From positions 40,186 to 104,185 of the forward strand of contig NYYP01000006.1 in NCBI GenBank assembly GCA_002686835.1: a DNA stretch of 64,000 nucleotides, read 5' to 3'. Made by a program: the position numbers and the translations under genes. The notes under the pieces are model-generated. The model did no database searches and had not been told where the DNA came from. It saw only the letters and a program-made list of their open reading frames with translations. Shown piece after piece: positions 63,205 through 64,000 of this stretch (position 1 is the stretch's first letter; each line of letters starts with the position of its first letter). This DNA comes from Opitutia bacterium (GTDB lineage Bacteria; Verrucomicrobiota; Verrucomicrobiia; Opitutales; Seribacteraceae).

Positions 63205-63633
63205 ATGAATAATTATTATTTTGGGGTTGTGGTGGATTTCAAGAAAGTTAAAGCAAATGCAAAATGGGGCGTGGTTCCGTTTCGGGTGCTCGCTTCTGGA
63301 AAGGTCGAAGTATTAATTATTTCCACCAGGCAAAAAAATTGGAGTTTTCCCAAGGGCAATTTAATGAAAAATATAGGACCACGGAGGACCGCACTTCTCG
63401 AAGCATATGAAGAAGCTGGCATAGATGGGAATCTTCACCCCAGGCCAATCCCATGCACCATAGATCGAACCTGTGTTTATTTTTTTCCGATGGAAGTGAC
63501 AAAGTTATTTGATGACTGGCCGGAATCAACCTTTAGAAAACGCAAATGGATACAAATTAAAAAAGCCAGAAAAATGTTACACCATAGAGAAATGGGAAAA
63601 ATCCTGCTTCAATTCTTCCTAAAGAAAAATTGA
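63205..63633 (+). CDS. Nudix-fold hydrolase-like protein with altered Nudix box
   Basis: A 142-residue protein starting MNNYYFGVV (ATG at 63205; the longer frame begins with TTG at 63190). It has N-terminal FRVLASGKVEVLIISTRQKN, then WSFPKGNL and the Nudix box region. Aligned to G-x5-E-x7-R-E-U-x-E-E-x-G-U the sequence keeps the spacing and the last glutamates (LLEAYEEAGI), but has Ile for the first Glu and Leu for the Arg. It could be a phosphohydrolase of the diphosphoinositol/diadenosine type with weak activity, or a non-catalytic binder. A membrane-protein gene follows 41 bp downstream. Confidence 0.8.
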   Translation: MNNYYFGVVVDFKKVKANAKWGVVPFRVLASGKVEVLIISTRQKNWSFPKGNLMKNIGPRRTALLEAYEEAGIDGNLHPRPIPCTIDRTCVYFFPMEVTKLFDDWPESTFRKRKWIQIKKARKMLHHREMGKILLQFFLKKN

Positions 63634-63674
63634 TTTTCTTTGTCCCATGGTGTCTCTGGCTTTAAAAAGAATCT

Positions 63675-64000
63675 ATGAGGCTGAACAGTTTAGATTTCGA
63701 AAAAAAGCCCCCATATTTTCGCCCACCCAAATACACCGGTATTACCCTTTCCTTACTTTCGATATTTGTATTGGTAAGCATGCTAGCGGTGTGGGAGAAG
63801 ATGGCTAATGTGCCTGAACTTCCGGAGATCAGTTTGCTGGCTTGGGAAAAGTCAAAACAGCCTATCGAAAAAATTAGGGTAGCTTTTCAAAAAGAAGCAT
63901 CCTGTATAATCAATACTACTTATCTGTCACTGTCGGAACTTTCATTGTTGCCAGATTTAAATAGTAAGGCTGACAAACCCCAATTGGATATCCTGTTACT
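63675..64000 (+). CDS. Membrane protein, 3'-truncated by window edge
   Basis: An open frame from ATG 63675 to the window end (108 full codons), starting MRLNSLDFEKKPPYFRPP, a basic/Pro-rich leader. A transmembrane helix lies at about residues 22-38 (GITLSLLSIFVLVSMLAV), then a soluble, presumably periplasmic region (NVPELPEISLLAWEKSK). No family is recognised from the part visible. It lies close behind the Nudix-like gene. Confidence 0.6.
   Translation, partial: MRLNSLDFEKKPPYFRPPKYTGITLSLLSIFVLVSMLAVWEKMANVPELPEISLLAWEKSKQPIEKIRVAFQKEASCIINTTYLSLSELSLLPDLNSKADKPQLDILL

Overview
The window looks like a chromosome segment from a Verrucomicrobiota-type (PVC superphylum) bacterium, possibly a marine Opitutae/Puniceicoccales relative. 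This is inferred from gene content, not from a marker phylogeny. Supporting signs are the DUF1549/DUF1553 + DUF1501 pair, several Gfo/Idh/MocA oxidoreductases (one with a Tat signal) beside ThuA and DUF1080 proteins, TPR proteins in an operon with ExbB/ExbD, a metal-ABC permease fused to a DtxR-type domain, and near absence of Shine-Dalgarno motifs. I see no rRNA, prophage, insertion sequence, integrase or CRISPR array.

Layout. 1-7.2 kb: 3' part of glmM, a TPR protein, tRNA-Ser(CGA), a MORN lipoprotein, fused glycine dehydrogenase gcvP and a small membrane protein. 7.1-11.3 kb (minus): hflX and pyruvate phosphate dikinase ppdK, the latter with a clear terminator. 11.5-20.2 kb (plus): a possible 41-codon ORF, an enlarged tatC, an S4/Hsp15-like protein, a large MORN_2 lipoprotein with a Pro-rich DPF/NPF tail, tRNA-Gln(UUG, minus), pyrH-frr, and proB with a UvrD/PcrA-type helicase. 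20.2-24.1 kb (minus): dcd coupled to a degenerate SufU-like protein, a Tat-exported oxidoreductase, a ThuA protein and a Fur-family regulator. 24.2-26.2 kb (plus): rlmN overlapping an amidohydrolase.

26.2-34.3 kb (minus): DUF1080 and VOC proteins, then a six-gene set of three exported TPR proteins (one with two EF-hand loops), ExbB and two ExbD proteins. This is the best candidate for a poorly described envelope system: proton-motive-force-driven motor subunits with TPR partners and no TonB or receptor in sight. 34.6-39.7 kb (plus): a complete oligopeptide ABC transporter with fused OppD-OppF. 39.7-48.2 kb (minus): the transglutaminase / alpha-E / circularly permuted ATP-grasp trio, an OGG1-type DNA glycosylase, two uncharacterised small proteins, and a sugar-catabolism operon (sugar-phosphate isomerase plus two Gfo/Idh/MocA enzymes).

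48.3-53.2 kb: a DtxR/MntR-type regulator divergent from a Mn/Fe-type ABC transporter (binding protein, ATPase, two permeases). One permease carries a second DtxR-like domain, and an inverted repeat lies between the divergent genes. 53.3-60.4 kb: a small Cys-containing secreted protein, a HupE/UreJ membrane protein, the DUF1549/1553-DUF1501-lactonase run and an exported cyclophilin. 60.4-64 kb: a LolD-like ATPase / FtsX-type permease / DUF3299 lipoprotein operon (minus), a Nudix-like protein and the start of a membrane protein cut by the window edge. Starts were moved downstream of the longest open frame wherever a signal peptide, family boundary or neighbouring stop argued for it.
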